Source: Helicostylum pulchrum (Eukaryota; Mucoromycota; Mucoromycetes; Mucorales; Mucoraceae). Taken from it: 64,000 nt of DNA. The stretch spans positions 186,001-250,000 of the forward strand of contig JAIXMO010000023.1 in NCBI GenBank assembly GCA_025677825.1. Direction: 5' to 3'. Each line of letters begins with the position of its first letter. Position 1 is the stretch's first letter. Shown in pieces: positions 1 through 12,177 of this stretch. A program made the position numbers and the translations under genes. The notes beneath the pieces were generated by a model. That model was not told where the DNA came from, searched no databases, and saw only the letters and a program-made list of their open reading frames with translations.

Positions 1-2185
1 GGTTATTGTCTTCTAAAAAGAAGAAACAGAATAAAAGATCTGTTATGGATCATGTAAAGAATTTCATTAGACTGGGTCCTGCTGGAATTATTTACTATCT
101 CATTTATTTTATTATTATTGGTAAATCCTTTTTTTTTCTTCCTCTTTGTAGTCTTTACTAATACTTTATATATATATATAGCTCCACTGTTAATGTTGGC
201 TTCTGCCGTTTGTTGGATGTGTGTTGTATCGATTCCAATGGCAAAACTAACCTATATCTTAGTACGTCATTTGTATCGCCACCCGCTAGCTCTCCGTTTT
301 AAATCAAGTCCTTCTGGTCTTTCTCAAGCGGCAGCTAACGTGTCAGGAAAACCGTCAGTTATTTTATTATGTACCTATCAAGCGATTGGCTTACAATACT
401 ACAAGTATACGTACGACGGTATCAATATTATCTTTATCAATTTAATCCCGTTGGTTTTTTTCGTTATATTTGATGACTGGGTATTGAAGAAGCATTTTCC
501 TACACTGTTTATCACATCACCTGCTACTGTGTTTGGACTTTCTTTAGCTTCGGTGATTCCGCTTTCTTATTTTATCGGGATGGGCGTAAGTTCTGTTTCG
601 GCTCAAAGTAGTATGGGTGTAGGTGCGGTGATCAATGCTACGTTTGGTAGTATTATTGAAATCATCTTGTACGCTGTGGCTCTGATAGGTGGAAAAAGCG
701 CGCTGGTGGAAGGCGCTTTGATTGGTAGTTTCTTGGCGGGCGTCTTGCTGATGCCGGGCTGTTCCATGTTAAGTGGTGCTGTCAAACAAAAGGAGCAAAG
801 ATTTAATGCAAAAAGTGCTGGTGTTACCTCAACCATGTTGATTATGGCTATTATTGGTGCGTTAACACCGACATTATTTTATCAAATGTTTGGATCTGTA
901 AGTTTTTTTTTTATGAAAAAAGTAACCTAAAAAAAAAGCTAAAAAATTTGTTTTGTTTTAAAGTTTGAGTTACGGTGTATCGAATGTCCTGCTACCCCAG
1001 ATAACGGAACAATTGCTTGTTCAAGATGCTATTATGATCAATTGAACCCAACCGATGACCCTGTTTATCAAAATAGTGTGAAACCACTCATGTGGCTTTG
1101 TGCTGCCATCTTACCTTCGGTAAGTATTTTTGTTTGCGCAAAAAAAAGGAACAAATAATTAATTTATTTTGTATAGGCTTATGTGATTGGTCTTGTTTTT
1201 AGTTTGCATACACATGTAGATATGGTTTGGAAGAGCAACGATACGTCTCCAAAAAAGAACGCCAATTTAACATATTACGAGCGATTGATGCCTACACATA
1301 TTATCTCTCAACTTATCCATCATACCCCCGTTCAAGAGCAAGATGGCGAATCGCAAACTCATGTTACTACTTCAACGTCTCCAATTGCAGCATTACATGG
1401 TACACCTCAGGATACCGCCCATATCTCTTATGCATCCATAGGCAGCAGTAGTGGATCCGTTCCGGTATTAAATGCAGCAGGAACAGCATCTTCACCCGGC
1501 GCTGCTAACTTGACGACAACTTATTTACATACAAGAGAAATCGGAGAAGAAGATGAAGAAGACGAAGAAGAAGCAGCAGGTCACGATTCACCTAATTGGA
1601 GTAAAACGAAAAGTTTTGTCATATTGTTTGGGTGTACCTTACTTTATTCGCTTATTGCAGAAATCTTGGTGGATACGGTAGATGAAGTCATGGAAGACTT
1701 CCCGATGGATGAAAAGTTTTTAGGGTTGACATTGTTTGCGTTGGTGCCTAATATCACGGAATTCATGAACGCTATCTCGTTTGCTTTGTACGGTAATATC
1801 GTGCTTAGTATGGAGATTGGGTCTGCTTATGCGTTACAAGTTTGTTTGTTACAAATTCCTGCTATGGTTGCGTTTTCTGTTTGGTATAATTATGGAAAAG
1901 AAGAAATTGCAAAGTTCACGTTTAGGTAAAGTTAAACAAAAAAAAAAAAGTAATATGTTTTTATTTCTGACGTGTAGTGTAACTTATTTTAGTCTTGTAT
2001 TCCCTCGTTGGGATGTTATATCTGTTATATTCTCAGTATTTTTATTAACATATACATATCAAGAAGGAAAAGCGAATTATTTCAAAGGCAGTATTTTAAT
2101 CTTGAGCTACATTGTCTTGATTGCTGGTTTTTATTTAATTCCTCCGTTTTCTGAACATAGTGTTTTAGTTGGAATACCCATCTAA
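1..2185 (+). CDS. VNX1-type vacuolar cation/H+ antiporter (CAX family), 5' end outside window
   Basis: Partial gene; exons <1-120, 182-897, 964-1119, 1177-1925 and about 1993-2185 (acceptor 1978 also keeps frame). The product is a polytopic membrane exchanger. The first CAX repeat is visible as GVGAVINATFGSIIEIIL and the second as LVPNITEFMNAISFAL followed by EIGSAYALQVCLLQIP, ending with FPRWD...YFKGSILILSY, all typical of the family. A short Cys-containing segment (RCIECP...CSRCYYD) and an acidic, Ser-rich cytosolic loop (about 1350-1600, with an E/D run) separate the two halves, as in the long fungal VNX1 group rather than the short Ca2+-specific VCX1 group. By family knowledge it exchanges monovalent cations or Ca2+ for protons at the vacuole or endomembranes. 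Substrate is not decidable from sequence. N-terminal region is missing, so the start is unknown. Confidence 0.85.
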
Positions 2186-2628
2186 ATATTGTTTTAGTAA
2201 GTTTACTGTAAATATAATTTTAATAAAAACTATGGCGCGTTTTACATATTTAAACGTGAGTTAAACATATGATTCTTTTTCGTTTCACTATGTCTCTTGT
2301 GATGGTTACAGAAAATTATTTATACATTATCATAATAAACGTGTTTTCTGGAACAAGAATAAAGTTTGAGCTTTTTTTTTCCGTGGAATCTTCACAGGAT
2401 ACATTACAGTTTTAAGTGTATATATTAGTTTTTGTAAGTATCGCAGAAAAATACTTTTTATATCTCTTTTTTTTTTACAATTAGATATAGCACTTTATCG
2501 GACAAAGAAACGCTGTAATGTGTAACCAGCAGCATTTTCCTACACCTGATGAATGCATATAAATATGTGTATCAACATATAAAAATTTTTTTTTTTAAAG
2601 CACTTCTTTTAATTTTATTTTGCGTGTA
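2186..2628. other. Intergenic, convergent 3' flanks
   Basis: AT-rich spacer between two convergent genes with several T and A runs of 8-9. No coding frame or RNA gene seen; it presumably holds both 3' UTRs. Confidence 0.6.
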
Positions 2629-3252
2629 TTAAGGGTTCCATTTGGAAAAAGTCGGTATAAATTCTTTAGCACCTGTATTATAGCTCTTTGCTAATTTCTT
2701 TTGCTCATCGACAATAAATTCAAACGGTATAGGGCTTGAGGAACTAGCAGAAGAAGGCCTAGAGTTACACTGACTTCCTTCTTCCTCCATTTTACTAACG
2801 GCTAATTGAATGATAGGGCTCTTTAAGCCTAACACCAGATCATTTAGATTACAAGATATTTGCTCTGTATGATAGTTCTTCTTTTTTCTGGTAAAGACAG
2901 GAGCTTCTTCCCTCATTTCAACCATCCAGGTATTATTACTACGTCCATGATAATTACCTGCATTATCTGCTATGGAACCATTGTCTATTTTTCCTCCATG
3001 CTGCTGCTGCTGCTGCTGCTGCAGAGGGTGATCTGCGATCCCATTGGTATCGTTACCATAGTGACTACCTTTGGGAGCGGAATAAATTATTTCCAGTTTG
3101 TTGCTACCATCCAAGTTATGGGTACAACCTCTTTGCCAATCTGTTGCTAATGAAGAGCCCACGTTGTGATTACTATGTGCATTGCCATTTGAATATTTCT
3201 TTGATAAACCACCGTTTTCAAAATTTGGGTTTATACTATTAAACCCGTTCAT
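2629..3252 (-). CDS. Small low-complexity protein with C-terminal PAM2 motif
   Basis: Single-exon 207-aa protein, start at the first ATG (3252). Most of it is polar and disordered (Asn, Gly, Ser), with a seven-Gln tract encoded by a pure CAG run (plus-strand CTG, 3001-3021). The last 20 residues contain SYNTGAKEFIP, close to the PAM2 consensus (x-L-N-x-x-A-x-E-F-x-P) that binds the MLLE domain of poly(A)-binding protein; Tyr replaces the usual Leu. The motif lies near the extreme C-terminus. Inference: an mRNP-associated adaptor acting in cytoplasmic mRNA metabolism. No other domain recognised. A segment around residues 115-150 (VFTRKKKNYHTEQ...LNDLVLGLKSPIIQL) looks more ordered and may be a second conserved block. 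Confidence 0.6.
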   Translation of the reverse strand: MNGFNSINPNFENGGLSKKYSNGNAHSNHNVGSSLATDWQRGCTHNLDGSNKLEIIYSAPKGSHYGNDTNGIADHPLQQQQQQQHGGKIDNGSIADNAGNYHGRSNNTWMVEMREEAPVFTRKKKNYHTEQISCNLNDLVLGLKSPIIQLAVSKMEEEGSQCNSRPSSASSSSPIPFEFIVDEQKKLAKSYNTGAKEFIPTFSKWNP

Positions 3253-4949
3253 TTAATGTTTTTATACAACTGAAAAAAAAACAAAAAAAATTACTGAAAA
3301 AAAAGAAGAGAAAAAAAGACCCTTCTTTTTTTTAAGGTCTTGGAAGGATCCTGTAAGGAAGGGGGCGCCTCGATTCAAGTTACCAAATACACACGTCTAC
3401 ATACACGACACAAGTAAACAAAAACCAATTCTTAATTATGTTTTGAACATGTATATTTTTTCGCTCCCCCTAAGATATAATTCTTTCTTTAATTGGGGAT
3501 CCATTATATATCATTGTACTTTTGATTTTTTTCGTTTAGGATATCAAAAGAGAGTCTTTATTGGTTCGTACGATATGTTTCTGGGTTTTGAATAAATATT
3601 TATTAGACATACTTTTTTCTTCTGCTGGGACGGGAAAATTTTTAATGAGACGATTTTGAATAAAAAAATTGGCTGGAACAATTTAGTACATATTGTTAAA
3701 ATTTCAAGACTAGTTAGTGCGGTACGATTGGGGTTCGTAAATGGGGAAAATATGGACATAGGTTTTTGCAAGAAGATACTTTATTAAAGAGAATTATGGA
3801 AGACTGCAACAGCATGAAAAAATATCGCTTCAAAGGGTTCGCTTTGCATTCTTACAAGTGTTGGGATAAATGTTAAAACAGAGAATCCATGTAATGTTCA
3901 TTAATATCAAGAGTCAATAGTGTGGCTATAAGATTGAGGTAAGTAGCAACAATTATATTTTTTTAGAGTTTTCAAGAGAAGCTATAACATTATGTTATAG
4001 CAAAGGACAGTTTTGATTGGCTAGTTCTTAGCTGTTCGACAAAAACTATAACGCATTATTATAGTGTTGATATAACTAAACATTTTATGGCAGACGGCGT
4101 CAAATAGTTTAAGAGATTTCCTCTTAATGCTACAACAACTCCTCTCTACTTCCTTATGTCTTCTCTGCGCAATTTATACGCTCAACTATCAAGCGATCCT
4201 TCGTTGGTTCTTAATGCCTAGAATAATTTTATTTTTTTATTTTTTTTATTTTTTTATTAACTATGACAAGGGGAACATATCAATAGCTATTGTTAAAAAT
4301 TTAGTTTAAAATGATGACCGTCTTGCTCCGGGAGGCGATGCTGCTACAGATGTACCCTGTCGGTGTTCAGTTTGTTCAGTTTACTTTTGTCTTTTCATAG
4401 CACGGTGATGTGCACTTTGAGCACTTTTATACGGCTTGTATTGCTCAAAGCGGCCCAGTATTTTCTACTGTTGGAATTGAGCTTTACATAGTATGTGTCC
4501 GTTTTTTGTCCACTTGTTGCTCAGCGAGTTGAAAATCGGACAATGGACCCTCTGAGTGTCGCTTTTGTGCTGTTTCATCGGCGTGCGCAATGACATTATT
4601 TAAAATGTTTACAGCCGTTTCAATGCGCACGCCAACAGGTTGATCTTAATTTTCAAGAGCTGTGTGGTATTTTATCATAAGTTAACACAAGAGACTGTAT
4701 CTTAAATAATTGAGGCTCTCACGTAATACCTCAATATCATTATACTAATTAATATCTTAGCCATTTACTTGTACCACCTTAAACAACAGTCATGTTACAC
4801 TGGTTGTTCTTGAACTATAAAAAGAATATTGAGAGGAGCAACCTTCTGCTCCCTCTTGTTTTTTAAAAGAAATTTTAATCAATAAAGATCTATAAGAAGT
4901 TTCATCTTACTTACTGTTGTCTCTTTTATTTTTAATTTGATAATATTTA
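3253..4949. other. Gene-poor 1.7 kb with short palindromes and possible element relics
   Basis: No intact gene. The first 150 nt are probably the promoter of the PAM2 gene. Around 3921-4065 the hexamer CTATAA recurs, once as a near-perfect palindrome with 10-nt arms (about 3980-4001) and once with 7-nt arms (about 4043-4063). From about 4310 to 4680 base composition becomes noticeably more GC-rich than the surroundings and interrupted open frames exist on both strands, which suggests a decayed coding element. I cannot name the family. Confidence 0.4.
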
Positions 4950-5682
4950 TCACAGGCTGCATTTTCCCTTGTAGCATTCTGCTTTTGGTTGGGCATACAC
5001 ACTTTTAAATACATGGATATGCTCACCAAGTATATTTTTCATTTTTGTATATAAAGTAATTAATGTTGGATCATTGCTTTCTGAAAAGTTGATGAATGGT
5101 GCGTTTTGTTCGATAAGACAGTGTACAAGTGTAAAGAATGGGTTCAGTGGGGTTTCGTTGAGATGGGGTGCAATAGTCTCTGCATTGAGAAGTATATAAG
5201 AGCGGACCCAACCAATACTCGACAGCAGCTTTGCATAAGGGATACGAGAGCCAGGTATTTCAGTTTCAAGTAGTTCTCTGGTTGTCGAATTAATTACGAC
5301 TGCCACAAAAATAGGAGGCGTAGACGCGTTATATTGTCTAGAAAGCGAACGCGAGTAGTAGATGAGTCTCTGATAAAAATTCATATCTGCATTATATTGA
5401 ATCTCGATTATAATGCGAGATAGGTCATTCGAGTGGTTTACCGGCTCGTATGCGAGTATAATTAATCCACTCCGTTGGAATTGGGGCGTATTGATATATT
5501 GCATTAGGCCCTACAAAAACGAAAAGAGTTAGTAACATGCTAACAGGCATATTTAAGATCATACCAATTATAGCTGATACAACAATATTGATAACCTCTC
5601 GATCGATTAACAATAGCTTGCTCATTAAATCTGTACCGGGTAAATACTTCCTTGGAAGAGAAAAGAGAGGTTCTTGATGCAC
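4950..5682 (-). pseudogene. PD-(D/E)XK (Rpn-like) nuclease family member, frameshifted
   Basis: Two overlapping minus-strand frames make one family-typical protein. The first (from ATG 5682) reads LPRKYLPGTDLMSKLLLIDRE, then, after a 54-nt GT-AG intron (5511-5564), PIPTEWINYTRIRAGKPLE and a stop at 5425. The second frame picks up immediately at DLSRIIIEIQYNADMNFYQR and runs to 4950, ending in a Cys-containing tail. Conserved D followed by IEIQ resembles the D...E-x-Q active site of Rpn/PDDEXK_2 nucleases. The frame switch near 5424-5430 cannot be explained by an intron, so I call a one-nucleotide lesion. Such proteins occur as dispersed families in Mucorales genomes (recalled, not searched); function there is unknown. 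An alternative is a sequencing error in an intact copy. The 184-aa downstream frame has its own ATG, but this lies inside the family-conserved region and is not a natural start. Confidence 0.55.
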
Positions 5683-6107
5683 GATCAGTTTACAAGGTCC
5701 ATTAAAATAGTCGGACGTATTACTTACCTTTATAGATGTTTGTCACTCTAAGGAAGAACTGTAATAGGTTTGTAAGAACATGAAAAACAAAAAACAAAAA
5801 ACAGAATACGATAGCAAAAAGACAAAAATAAAGTAATACAAGTAAAGAAAAAGAAAAAGGATTTGAAAAAAAATGATAAAATAGGTCTAGTTATTTACTC
5901 ATCATGACGTATATACTACTATTTGCTTCATAAATATTATACAAACATAATTCCAGCCAGATTCACATAAGATTCCATAAAACCCAGTAGTAATTTATCC
6001 GACTTTTTAGGACTGCGTTTATAATTGTACATAGAAAAGTCTAAAGTATTTGCGTTTTTTTTAGTCTTAAAACGTAGCCCTGTAAAGAATTTCTTTTTTT
6101 CCCCTCA
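5683..6107. other. Divergent promoter region
   Basis: AT-rich spacer between the 5' ends of the pseudogene (-) and MAS1 (+). A GTAAGT-like site on the minus strand at about 5723-5728 could be a leader intron donor. Nothing else identified. Confidence 0.4.
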
Positions 6108-7626
6108 ATGGCTTCTAAATTCTTATTTTCAAAGTTAACCAAACCCTTATTGGGTAATGCTGCTACTAGCAACATGTTGGTAAGTCGTTAAAAAAACTAG
6201 AAAAGTACATACTAAAATTATCTTGTAGTATCGCCGTAGCTTAGCAACAGCTACTAATTTACTTCCTACATTGAGAAAGACCGTTTTACCTAATGGTTTT
6301 ACTGTAGCCACTGAAGAAAACCCAGCTTCACAAACTGCCACAGTAGGTGTTTGGATTGATGCAGGTTCTCGTGCAGAAAATGAAAAGAATAACGGTGCTG
6401 CTCATTTCTTGGAACATATGGCCTTCAAGGTATATAATAAAAAAATCAAAAAAAAAAAAAAAGATTACAAATCAAAAAAAATTGACAACTCTTTTTGCTT
6501 AAAGGGAACTAAATCTAGAAGTCAAAGAGATTTAGAACTTCAAATTGAAAACATGGGAGGACATTTAAACGCTTATACTTCTCGAGAACAAACAGTATAT
6601 TATGCAAAAGCATTTAAATACGATGTACCTCAAGCAGTAGAAATTCTTTCGGATATCCTTCAACATTCTACACTTGATCCAGGGGCTATTGAACGAGAGC
6701 GTGATGTTATTCTTAGAGAACAAGAAGAAGTTGAAAAGCAAATGGAAGAAGTGGTATTTGATCACTTGCATGCTACTGCTTTTAAAGACGAGTCTTTAGG
6801 TTTAACCATTTTAGGACCTAAAGAGAATATTCAGTCTTTAACTCGTGATGACCTTTCAAATTATATCAAGACAAATTATACTGGTGAAAGAATGATCTTG
6901 GTAGGCTCTGGTGGTATTGATCATGATGCGCTTGTCAGTCTTGCAGAGAATCATTTTGGTCGCTTACCTAACAAGTTGGATGCTTCCACTAGTAAATTTG
7001 CCATGAAGAAGGCGGTATTTACCGGAGCAGACTTTAGAGTACCTGATAGTAACGCTCAACAAGCACATATTGCAGTAGCAGTGGAAGGAGCTAGTTGGAC
7101 TTCACCAGATTATTTCTCATTATTAGTCATGCAATCAATTATTGGTTCATGGGATCGATCTTTAGGTGCAACTGGACATATGGATTCGAGATTATCTTCT
7201 GTATTACACAACAACCAACTTGCAAACTCGTTCATGTCATTCAACACATCCTACAAGGACACGGGTCTTTGGGGTATCTACTTGATTACTGAGAATAAGG
7301 AACGTATTGGTGATTTATTATCTTCGACAAAGAGAGAGTGGAGTAGATTGAGTAGTTCAGTGACGGATGAAGAAGTTCAACGTGCTAAACAACAATTAAA
7401 GGCTGGCTTATTATTGAGTTTAGATGGTAGTACGCCTATTGCAGAAGATATTGGTCGTCAATTGTTGACATCAGGCGACCGTATGTCCCCCAAAGAAGTC
7501 GAGGAATTGGTTTCCAAGGTAACCGTAGATGATGTACGACGTGTTGCCCGAGAATATTTACAAGGTGATGCTGCCGTTGTAGGTATTGGAGCAGTAGATA
7601 CTATGCCCGACTTTAACCGTCTTTAA
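6108..7626 (+). CDS. MAS1: Mitochondrial processing peptidase subunit beta
   Basis: 464 aa in three exons: 6108-6179, 6229-6429, 6505-7626. Catalytic beta subunit of the matrix heterodimer that removes presequences from imported precursors; M16 metallopeptidase. The N-terminus (MASKFLFSKLTKPLL) is Arg/Lys/Ser-rich and amphipathic, as expected of a matrix targeting signal, and RRSLATATN precedes the mature region. The zinc site HFLEH is residues 83-87, followed by MAFKGT across the second splice junction. REQEEVEKQMEEVVFDHLHATAF matches the family region carrying the distal Glu ligand. Length is the same as the yeast enzyme (462 aa). Oddity: intron 2 (6430-6504, 75 nt) is a multiple of three without stops; retention would insert 25 mostly Lys-rich residues right behind the zinc site. 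The paralogue QCR2 lies 15 kb downstream. Confidence 0.95.
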
Positions 7627-8088
7627 AACTATTATATAAAAAATAAAATAAAGTGTATTTAGAATCTTAAATTTAGCCAATCAAGTTTAAATAATATTGT
7701 ATAAATAATGCCATGTGTAGCAAGTGTGAATTTAAGTTATTATATAAGAAAAAGAGATAGACATGAAAGAAAAAACATATTAACTTTATATTCCCACGTG
7801 TCGGTTAATGTACATAGTTGACACACGCATGCGTTAAATTGTTGTGGTATTATTGGTCAGGATTCGTTTTACTTTATACACTATTTAAAAAAAAATTAGG
7901 CGATTCAACTGCAACGAAAAAGCAAAGTGTAGTTTAATGAATCATCCTATTGGACTATAATTCAGTTGGGCCCTACGTATGACATATAGTTTAACCTTAT
8001 ATTAAAAAAAAAAGAAAAAAAAAAAGATGAATAGATATCCCCCTCTTTTTCTTCTTTCTTTATCTTTTTTTTTCTCGGTTGGATCTGA
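7627..8088. other. Intergenic, promoter of the PH/LRR gene
   Basis: AT-rich. A CACGTG palindrome sits at 7795-7800. The last 50 nt before the ATG form a C/T-rich tract, a layout seen before many genes in this window. No gene seen. Confidence 0.5.
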
Positions 8089-11000
8089 ATGTCAAATAAT
8101 AGTTATTTTACTTCTTCACCTTTTTTAAGATCTCAATCAACAAATTCTCTCTCTTTTGGTAAAAATAAAAATAGGCCTGAATCCATATCATCTAATTCAT
8201 TCAGTTCATACTCTACTAGACGCTCTGCAATTTATTCAACCATGCCCAGCACTACTCAACAACAACAATACTATTCAATAATGTCTTCTTCTTCCACAAG
8301 CAGTGATTATAATCGCCCTCCTTCTTCTTTTCACTCTTCTTCTACGAGTGATTATGATGGTAGATACCAGCACCCTATACTTGAAGCATCTGATTCTTAC
8401 CACGCAACCAATAACCCAGTCATCATATCTCCTCGTCTCAGTCCTTACAGTAGATCCCGCATGACTTCTATCAACACAAATCGCGATTCGATGTATGACA
8501 CAAGAAATACCTATGACCAGCAAGTAAGAGATCCCAGTGCATCTACATCTACCCGAGCTTCTACATCTACATCCAACACCAGGGCTTCTATCGACAGTAA
8601 CGCCCCCGTATTCCCACTTACAGAAGAAGCCAAACAAGCCCTCAAGACCACACTTTTAGAAACCGAAAGCACATTTAAAGTGATTTTTGCAGGCGAGGCG
8701 ATTTATAAACCAGAAAAAGGGATTTTGAATAAATCAAAAAAAGCGTATTTTGTTCTTACCAACAATCAATTACTGTTTTATAAAAACTCGCAAAAAGCAA
8801 GAGCCGAAATCGATATGTTTGATCAGGTTGTTCAAAAGCCCAAGAAATCAATTGATAAAGAACGTGTGTTTTTAAACCTGTCAAGTATTTATGCAGTACA
8901 TGGTGTTATTACGGCAGCGTATACGTTTCGAATCGAGTACTTGCACGCGCAGTCCTCGCAACCGCAGCATCATGTTATTACAGCGGTGTCTGCAGACGAG
9001 TGCAAACAGTGGATTCAAGCGATTCGAAAAGCAGTTGCGGTTCATCAGGCACGTATCAACGCAGTCTCGCTTTCTGAACGGTACACTGTCATTGATCGAT
9101 TGACCAAGCAAAGCGATACACTTTTGAATTCCAATGATGTGAAAATCTACAAGGTCGTGTTTAAAGAAAAGCGGTTCAAGGCAGGTAGCGATACACCTAA
9201 AGAAGTGTTTCTGCCGATGCTGCTGGGAATTGGAAAACTCAGCTTTTATTTCTTACCGGTGAATGCGTTGGACGATGAGTACCTCAAGATGGTGGAACGA
9301 GATCGGTTTGGACTGCTGTCGGTGCTATCGATAAAGTTTGAAAATGCAGATGATACGATTGTACTGGAGGTCAAGCAGGTGAATAAGAATAATCGGCAGT
9401 TGGTGTTTGCGTCGGTGTTTTGTAAAGAGATTGTGCTGAGCTTACAGTGTGCTGTAGACTCGGTTTTTAAAAGGGGTTGCAGCTTGTTTACGGCGAGTGT
9501 ACCGGCGGATATCAAGAGTACGCAGATCGTGCCGTTTCAGATCCCCGTGGATCCTGAGGACGAAATGTCGGGTCGCGATGACGAGGAAACGCATAGGTTT
9601 AGTACGACGTTGAGGGCGTTTACGGCAGCGATGAATTTAAACAAGTCCAGGTACAATTATACCATTGTGGGCGCCTCCAAATCGAAAATCTTCAAGTTGT
9701 TGGCTCCTCATGAAATCGCTGGGACTCCTTCTACGTATCAAAAGTATGAACTTTTAGCACTCTTCAAAACTCTTCAAGTCAATGTAAAGTATATTTTTTT
9801 TTGTTAGAAAAAAAAAAACTGCTTATTAACTTTTTTTCAGAATATTTTTGTAGAAGTATGTTTCGCGAATTGTTCATTAGAAGAATTAGAAAGTTGGAAA
9901 ATACAAGCTAAACAAGGTTGGACAGAGAATACGACGTTACGAGACGAGAATGTCTTGGCCAATGAACTCTACGATCTTTTGGCGGGTCTTAAATTTCTCC
10001 GCAAGCTTGATCTGACCAACTGTTCCATTGGGAAAGTCCACCATCCTATGCGTCGCTACTCTGCGCTTTCGACTGTAGGCACCGTGATGCGTGAAGGGAA
10101 AACAAACCTAAGCAGGATCAGCTTTGGGCACAATCACATGTCGGAAACCGACCTGAATAAATTGATACGCGGTATCAAGGAGCACAAAAAGTCTATCAAG
10201 GAGCTGCACCTCAACGACTGCGGGCTGGAGAAAGATATGGTTGAATTGGTGCTAAAGACGTTGTTTGAAAAGAGTCCTGAGCAGGTACTTCAGTTGGATC
10301 TATCCACTAGCGCCAAAGAAGGAGGAAATATTGATCTTGACCCGATGTTAGTTCAAAAGATGATCCCTGCGTTTAAACGGTTGGAGATACTGCGTATGCG
10401 AGGGCACAATTTGCTCAGTATGAATTACGATTTTCAATTGGAAAATAGTCATCTTATCGAACTTGATATTGGCGGGTCGAAACTGACCAGTGAGGCGGTT
10501 GCTCGTGTGTGTTCGTGGATACAAACGCCTTCGTTCTTGTCTGTGGGAGCGCTTTGTCTATCCGACTGCAACTTGAACGGTAGAAATGTGTATGATATCT
10601 TGCATAGTATAACTCAGTCGGGGAACCGTGATATGCATTTGAACTTGGAACGTAACCCGATTATGAAGGACGTGGTGCACCTGCCCAAACTGCACTCGTC
10701 GATCTTGCAAGGCGAGGGACCGAAGTCAATTTCGCTTGCGTGTATTGAGTGGGACGACTCTACGTTGCGTGAGTTTATTGATTGCTTACGAGATAATCAG
10801 AACTTTACGCATCTGAATTTATCAGATATTGTGATGCGAGATACGACGGAGATCTCTGAAGACACGGTGCGTATGTTTACATCGTTGTTTGAACGCAATA
10901 ATTGTTTGGTTGAGCTGAAACTTAACTTGAAGCACTGTCTAGCTGCTCAGTCCCCCTTTGAGAGAAGTCAGCGGAAATCATTGGTTTCAGATGCGATTGT

Positions 11001-12177
11001 GAATTCGCTGGTGGGACTACGACATAATAGTACGTTACAACAGTTGGATATATCTGGTTTGAATTTTGAAGATGCGGGTGCGTTAGCATTATCTCGGGTG
11101 TTGAAAACCAATCGAACATTACAATCTATTTCTATTGACAATAACAATGTAAATTTTTATAATACTTTTTATATATATATATGTATATTAATTTTTTATA
11201 TTAAGATTTCTATTGAAGGGTACAAAAAACTTATTAAGGTAATTGAAGAAAACGCGACGCAAGTGACGCAGATTCCTATCCCGCGCAACGACCTGAGGTT
11301 TCAAATCCGGTATTTGGCGTTCCGTATAGAAGAGCTGATCATCTCTGAGAACGAAGCGCAATTTTTCCTAATCCATACTACAGCCAGCGATACGAAAAAG
11401 GGCAAGAAGCACGAACTGGAGATGGTTATTCAAGAGCGAAGAAGTAGCGAATTAGCGCTTCGGAATTTGGAGAGCGTGATTCATTCATTGATGGTGGCGG
11501 TCGCAAAGAATTCGAGAGAACACGAAGAACAAAGGTATCGGAACTTGGAGTTTCAGGTGCAGGCGCAGAATGCAGCGCAGGATTTGGCGGTTGCGCAAGT
11601 GAGACTGCAGCAGCAAGGAAGGGCAGTGAGTTCGATGAGTGGTACGAATCTAAGTGCGGTAGGTGTGCACCGTACAAGGAACATTAGTAGTAATGCAAGT
11701 ACGACGAGTAGTTCAAATAGCAGTTTTCATAACTTTGGATCATCATCAAGAAGGGATAGCTCTTATTATGGTGGTAGTACTTTATCGTCGCCTACACCGT
11801 ATCAACAAATGGAAGCTGGGAGAATGTACATGTCGCGTAATAACGTAATATCAGAAGAAATGCATCATAAACCTCATTCACATGATAATGGGTTATTACA
11901 GTCTCCGATAACGCCCAGCATGGAGTATTATCCTGATCCGTACTATCGAGAAGGTTCTTCGGATATAAACTTTGTGGATGATCCAGGGTTTATTAGTGAT
12001 TTCGGGTACGCTGATGATTATGAGCAAGGATTTGTGGTAGAATCGGCGGCGAATTTTGTTGAACAGCAGCAGCACCAAAAAAATGTTTCTGCAGATCTCG
12101 ATTCTATTTGGAATGAAGATCAACTTGTTGAAAAGTTAAACCGTGGACTTTTTCTACCACCTGATTCGAGAGATTAA
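8089..12177 (+). CDS. PH domain and leucine-rich-repeat protein, CARMIL-like layout
   Basis: 1324 aa; exons 8089-9783, 9841-11148, 11206-12177. Order: Ser/Thr/Tyr-rich disordered head (about 1-190); a PH-like domain (about 195-325; FKVIFAGEAIYKPEKG, AYFVLTNNQLLFYKNS, ending in a CKQWIQAIRKAV helix); a second PH-like stretch (about 345-475); then ribonuclease-inhibitor-type leucine-rich repeats (about 560-1010; LRKLDLTNCSIG, IKELHLNDCGLE, NFTHLNLSDIVM, TLQQLDISGLNF); a helical, Glu/Gln-rich segment (about 1080-1150) and a disordered tail. PH plus LRR is the layout of CARMIL proteins, which anchor at membranes and control actin capping; I do not see a capping-protein-binding motif, so that function is only a possibility. 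Intron 2 (57 nt) is in frame and stop-free, allowing a retained-intron isoform. Confidence 0.8.
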
